8,066 nt of DNA from an uncultured Oscillospiraceae bacterium (GTDB taxonomy: Bacteria; Bacillota; Clostridia; Oscillospirales; Oscillospiraceae): positions 1 to 8,066 of the forward strand of contig CAAGIT010000118.1 in assembly GCA_900769995.1 (NCBI GenBank), given 5' to 3'. Position numbers and translations under genes: made by a program. Below the pieces are notes generated by a model. That model was not told where the DNA came from and ran no database searches. It saw only the letters and a program-made list of their open reading frames with translations. Positions 5,871 to 8,066 of the stretch are shown piece after piece (the stretch's first letter is position 1; each line of letters starts with the position of its first letter).

Positions 5871-6398
5871 ATGGCAATTCGGACTGCAACGGCGGCAGAT
5901 GTGCCCGCGATGCTGTCGATCTATGATGTATTTGTGCGGCACACGGCGGTCAGCTTTGAATACGAAACACCCACGGTTGAGGAATTTACCCGCAGACTGG
6001 ACGAGCATCTTGCGGAATTTCCGTGGCTGGTATATGAAGAAAACGGTCAGGTTTTGGGCTATGCCTACGCAGGACGCGCCTTTGAGCGCGCTGCCTATCG
6101 TTGGAATGCGGAAATCTCCTGCTACCTTGCGCCGTCTGCCCGTGGACGCGGCATCGGCAGGCAGCTCTATGCGGTCATCGAGGACAGCCTGCGAAAGCAG
6201 GGCATCCGCAAGGTTTTTGCCGTTGTCACCTCTGCAAATGAGGCATCCATCGCCTTCCATCGCGCCATCGGCTATCACGACGCGGCAAGGTTCGAAAACG
6301 TCGGATTTAAGCTCGGACAGTGGTACGATGTGCTTTGGCTGGAAAAACAGATCAATGCATTCGGTGCGCCCGAAGCCTTCCCAACACCCTGGAAATAA
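5871..6398 (+). CDS. GNAT N-acetyltransferase, phosphinothricin acetyltransferase-like
   Basis: A 175-residue cytosolic acetyl-CoA-dependent acyltransferase. It matches the PAT/Bar/YncA branch of the GNAT superfamily: N-terminal IRTATAADVPAMLSIY, then FEYETPTVEEFTRRL (29-43), WLVYEENGQVLGYAYAG (52-68), the acetyl-CoA binding loop RGRGIG (91-96), NEAS-AFHRAIGY (123-135) and the characteristic GFKLGQWYDVLWLEK (145-159). Relatives acetylate amino acids or analogues such as phosphinothricin, methionine sulfoximine or arsinothricin; the substrate here is unknown. The ATG at 5871 follows GAAAGG at a suitable distance; upstream in-frame codons lack a better site. It is followed by an AT-rich gap and the psuK promoter, with no hairpin terminator evident. 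Confidence 0.9.
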   Translation: MAIRTATAADVPAMLSIYDVFVRHTAVSFEYETPTVEEFTRRLDEHLAEFPWLVYEENGQVLGYAYAGRAFERAAYRWNAEISCYLAPSARGRGIGRQLYAVIEDSLRKQGIRKVFAVVTSANEASIAFHRAIGYHDAARFENVGFKLGQWYDVLWLEKQINAFGAPEAFPTPWK

Positions 6399-6436
6399 AT
6401 TTTTGATTATTTTCTAAACTTTTATTAAATTACCTA

Positions 6437-6465
6437 TTGACATTTGAGAAATCGTCCGCTATAAT
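6437..6465 (+). promoter_or_regulatory. Perfect-consensus promoter of psuK-psuG
   Basis: TTGACA (6437-6442) and TATAAT (6460-6465) are both exact consensus boxes with the optimal 17-base spacer, preceded by an AT-rich tract (6399-6436). A promoter this strong for a catabolic operon suggests a repressor holds it down. Expected start is near 6472. Confidence 0.92.
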
Positions 6466-6496
6466 AAGCACAGATAAACAAAATAAATCTTTGCTT
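6466..6496 (+). promoter_or_regulatory. Candidate operator (imperfect palindrome) at the psuK start site
   Basis: AAGCACAGAT (6466-6475) and ATCTTTGCTT (6487-6496) are inverted arms matching at nine of ten positions around an 11-base AT-rich centre. The site begins directly after the -10 box and covers the expected transcription start, which is where a repressor would act. The protein that binds it is unknown; the HTH at the N-terminus of PsuK is one candidate. Confidence 0.45.
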
Positions 6497-6513
6497 ACAA
6501 GGCGGTGACAACG

Positions 6514-7602
6514 ATGACCCAGCGCGAACGACAGCTTTTGCAGTGGATCGAGGAAAACCCGATGATCTCGCAAGAAGCCTTGGCTGAAAAAGCCGGTATC
6601 ACACGCTCCTCTGTCGCGGTACACATCTCCAATCTGATGAAAAAGGGCTACATCGCAGGAAAGGGCTATGTCCTTCGTTCCGGTAGCTACGCAGTCGTCG
6701 TCGGCGGCGTAAATATGGACATTGGCGGCCGCTCCCATGCACCGCTGATCGCAGCTGACTCCAACCCGGGCAAGGTCACGATGAGCCTCGGCGGTGTCGG
6801 ACGCAACATTGCCCATAACATGAGCCTGCTCGGTGTGGACGTGCGATTCCTGACGGCATTCGGTGACGACCTGTACGCGCAGCGGATCGCAGCTTCCTGC
6901 GGTGAGCTGGGCATCGACATCAGCCATGCACTGCAAATTCCCGGCGGTTCGACGCCGACTTACCTTTTCCTGAACGACTCCAACGGCGACATGGCGTTGG
7001 CGCTGTCGGATATGGAGATCTGCGAACGCATCACGCCAAGCTATTTCGCCTCGAACCTCACACTGCTCAACAATGCGCAGGTCGTGGTGACAGACACAAA
7101 CATTCCGGCGGAGTCCTTGCACTACCTCGCAACACACTGCACCGCGCCCATCTTTGCCGACCCCGTATCCACCACGAAGGCCGCAAAGCTTCTGCCGATT
7201 TTGGGCAGGCTCCACACCCTGAAGCCCAACCGCATCGAGGCAGAGCTGCTCTCGGGCGTAAAGATCACAGACGAAAGCAGTCTGCGTGAGGCTGCCCAAG
7301 TCCTGCTGGAAACCGGTTTGCACCGCGTCTTCATCTCCCTCGGCACCGACGGCGTGTTTGCCGCTGACCATAACGAAATGCTGACCATCCCCTGCTGCAA
7401 GGCAACGATGAAAAACGCCACCGGTGCAGGCGACGCATTCATGGCAGCCCTCGCATGGGCATATCTGGAAGGTACCGATCTGAAAGGCACCGCCTCATCC
7501 GCCGCTGCCGCTGCCGCCATCGCTGTTGAGGGCGAGCAGACCATCAATCCCGTCATGTCCGCTGACGCAGTCCGCGAAAAGCTGGCAGAATCCATTTGTT
7601 AA
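6514..7602 (+). CDS. psuK: Pseudouridine kinase, PfkB family, with N-terminal helix-turn-helix
   Basis: A 362-residue cytosolic kinase that phosphorylates pseudouridine at the 5' position with ATP, feeding PsuG encoded next. Residues about 2-54 form a winged-HTH-like domain (RERQLLQWIEENP, EALAEKAGITRSSVAVHISNL, then the KGYIAGKGYVL wing). The ribokinase-like domain follows, with PfkB signature 1 GGVGRN (93-98) and signature 2 TGAGDAF, whose catalytic base is Asp307. The HTH is common in PsuK-type kinases of Firmicutes and may allow autoregulation. The ATG at 6514 follows AAGGCGGTG, a near-perfect ribosome binding site; the in-frame GTG at 6505 lies inside that site. A gap of 33 bases separates it from psuG. 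Assignment to pseudouridine rather than another nucleoside rests largely on the psuG neighbour. Confidence 0.93.
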   Translation: MTQRERQLLQWIEENPMISQEALAEKAGITRSSVAVHISNLMKKGYIAGKGYVLRSGSYAVVVGGVNMDIGGRSHAPLIAADSNPGKVTMSLGGVGRNIAHNMSLLGVDVRFLTAFGDDLYAQRIAASCGELGIDISHALQIPGGSTPTYLFLNDSNGDMALALSDMEICERITPSYFASNLTLLNNAQVVVTDTNIPAESLHYLATHCTAPIFADPVSTTKAAKLLPILGRLHTLKPNRIEAELLSGVKITDESSLREAAQVLLETGLHRVFISLGTDGVFAADHNEMLTIPCCKATMKNATGAGDAFMAALAWAYLEGTDLKGTASSAAAAAAIAVEGEQTINPVMSADAVREKLAESIC

Positions 7603-7635
7603 CAAAAAAATCAATATAATTTGGAGGAAATCATC

Positions 7636-8066
7636 ATGCTGAACAAATACCTGGACATCAAGCCCGAAGTCGCCGAAGCTCTCGCTGCCGGCAAGCCCGT
7701 CGTCGCTCTCGAATCCACCATCATCTCCCACGGTATGCCCTATCCGCAGAATGTGGAAACCGCTCTGGCCGTTGAGAAGATCATCCGCGAAAACGGTGCA
7801 GTGCCCGCAACCATCGCCGTGATCGGCGGCCGCCTGAAGGCCGGTCTGACCGAAGAAGAAATCGAATACTTCGGCAAGAAGGGTATGGAAATCACCAAGG
7901 CTTCCCGCCGTGATTTGGCTGTCCTTTGCGCACGCGGTGAAGACGGCGCTACCACTGTTACCACCACCATGATGATCGCCCATATGGCGGGCATCCGCGT
8001 ATTCGCAACCGGCGGCATCGGCGGCGTACATCGCGGTGCCGAGACTACCATGGACATCTCCGCCGA
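7636..8066 (+). CDS. psuG: Pseudouridine-5'-phosphate glycosidase, 5' part only
   Basis: PsuG breaks the C-C glycosidic bond of pseudouridine 5'-phosphate to give uracil and ribose 5-phosphate, the second step after PsuK. The first 143 residues are visible and the frame is open at the right edge; the family is about 300 residues long. Signature stretches are ALESTIISHGMPYP (24-37, Glu26), GGRLKAGLT, TKASRRD (Lys88), GATTVTTTMMIAHMAGI, and FATGGIGGVHRGAE, then DISA (Asp140, matching a conserved metal-site aspartate as I recall). The lysine that forms the Schiff base in the E. coli enzyme lies further on and is not in the window. The ATG follows GGAGG at nine bases. It is co-transcribed with psuK. 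Confidence 0.96.
   Translation, partial: MLNKYLDIKPEVAEALAAGKPVVALESTIISHGMPYPQNVETALAVEKIIRENGAVPATIAVIGGRLKAGLTEEEIEYFGKKGMEITKASRRDLAVLCARGEDGATTVTTTMMIAHMAGIRVFATGGIGGVHRGAETTMDISA

Noticed and set aside
6430..7371. 313-residue open frame on the minus strand opposite psuK
   Set aside because: It is the antisense shadow of a clear PfkB kinase; its composition (many Val, Cys, Asp, Gln) is artefactual.
7615..7620. TATAAT just before psuG as a separate promoter
   Set aside because: No acceptable -35 box at 16-18 bases; the gap is AT-rich and psuG is better read as the second gene of the psuK operon.

Overview
The window most resembles the chromosome of a Gram-positive anaerobe of the Clostridia, possibly Oscillospirales. 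This rests on strong AGGAGG-type ribosome binding sites, TTGACA/TATAAT promoters, a LysM-carrying M14 gamma-D-glutamyl-diaminopimelate peptidase, a pseudouridine kinase with a fused HTH, and the style of the aminoglycoside phosphotransferase-like protein. The genus cannot be fixed from the sequence alone.

Layout. Positions 1-1768 look like an accessory segment, AT-rich in its middle part, read on the minus strand. It holds the 5' part of an APH-family phosphotransferase (running off the left edge), a gene-poor stretch with possible decayed coding sequence, and a four-helix-bundle protein of the 23S rRNA intervening-sequence (S23/Avd-like) family. Behind that gene's promoter lies a striking array of small hairpins joined by a constant hexamer (GTGAAG/CTTCAC). 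A strong terminator and a tRNA-Gln(CUG) gene with its own promoter close this part. From 1937 to 5743 the minus strand carries four housekeeping-type genes in the transcription order FUSC/aromatic acid exporter-like membrane protein, M14 peptidase with LysM, ksgA (rsmA), and a YjjG-type HAD nucleotidase. The last two overlap by four bases. From 5871 the plus strand carries a phosphinothricin-acetyltransferase-like GNAT gene, then a perfect-consensus promoter driving psuK and psuG, the pseudouridine breakdown pair (kinase, then C-C glycosidase); psuG is cut by the right edge.

How the genes work together. PsuK phosphorylates pseudouridine, and PsuG splits pseudouridine 5'-phosphate to uracil and ribose 5-phosphate. 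KsgA dimethylates two adenines in 16S rRNA, and the YjjG-like HAD enzyme probably cleans nucleotide pools. The M14 enzyme is expected to act on peptidoglycan peptides.

The most noteworthy structure is regulatory. Two successive junctions on the minus strand (FUSC to peptidase, peptidase to ksgA) each contain a hairpin whose 3' arm is the Shine-Dalgarno sequence of the next gene. In one, the hairpin plus U-tract forms a terminator that ends on the TTG start codon. In the other, a sigma-A-type -10 box sits in the hairpin loop, so only read-through transcripts would carry the closed hairpin. The hairpin array next to the S23-like gene is the best candidate for an undescribed element.
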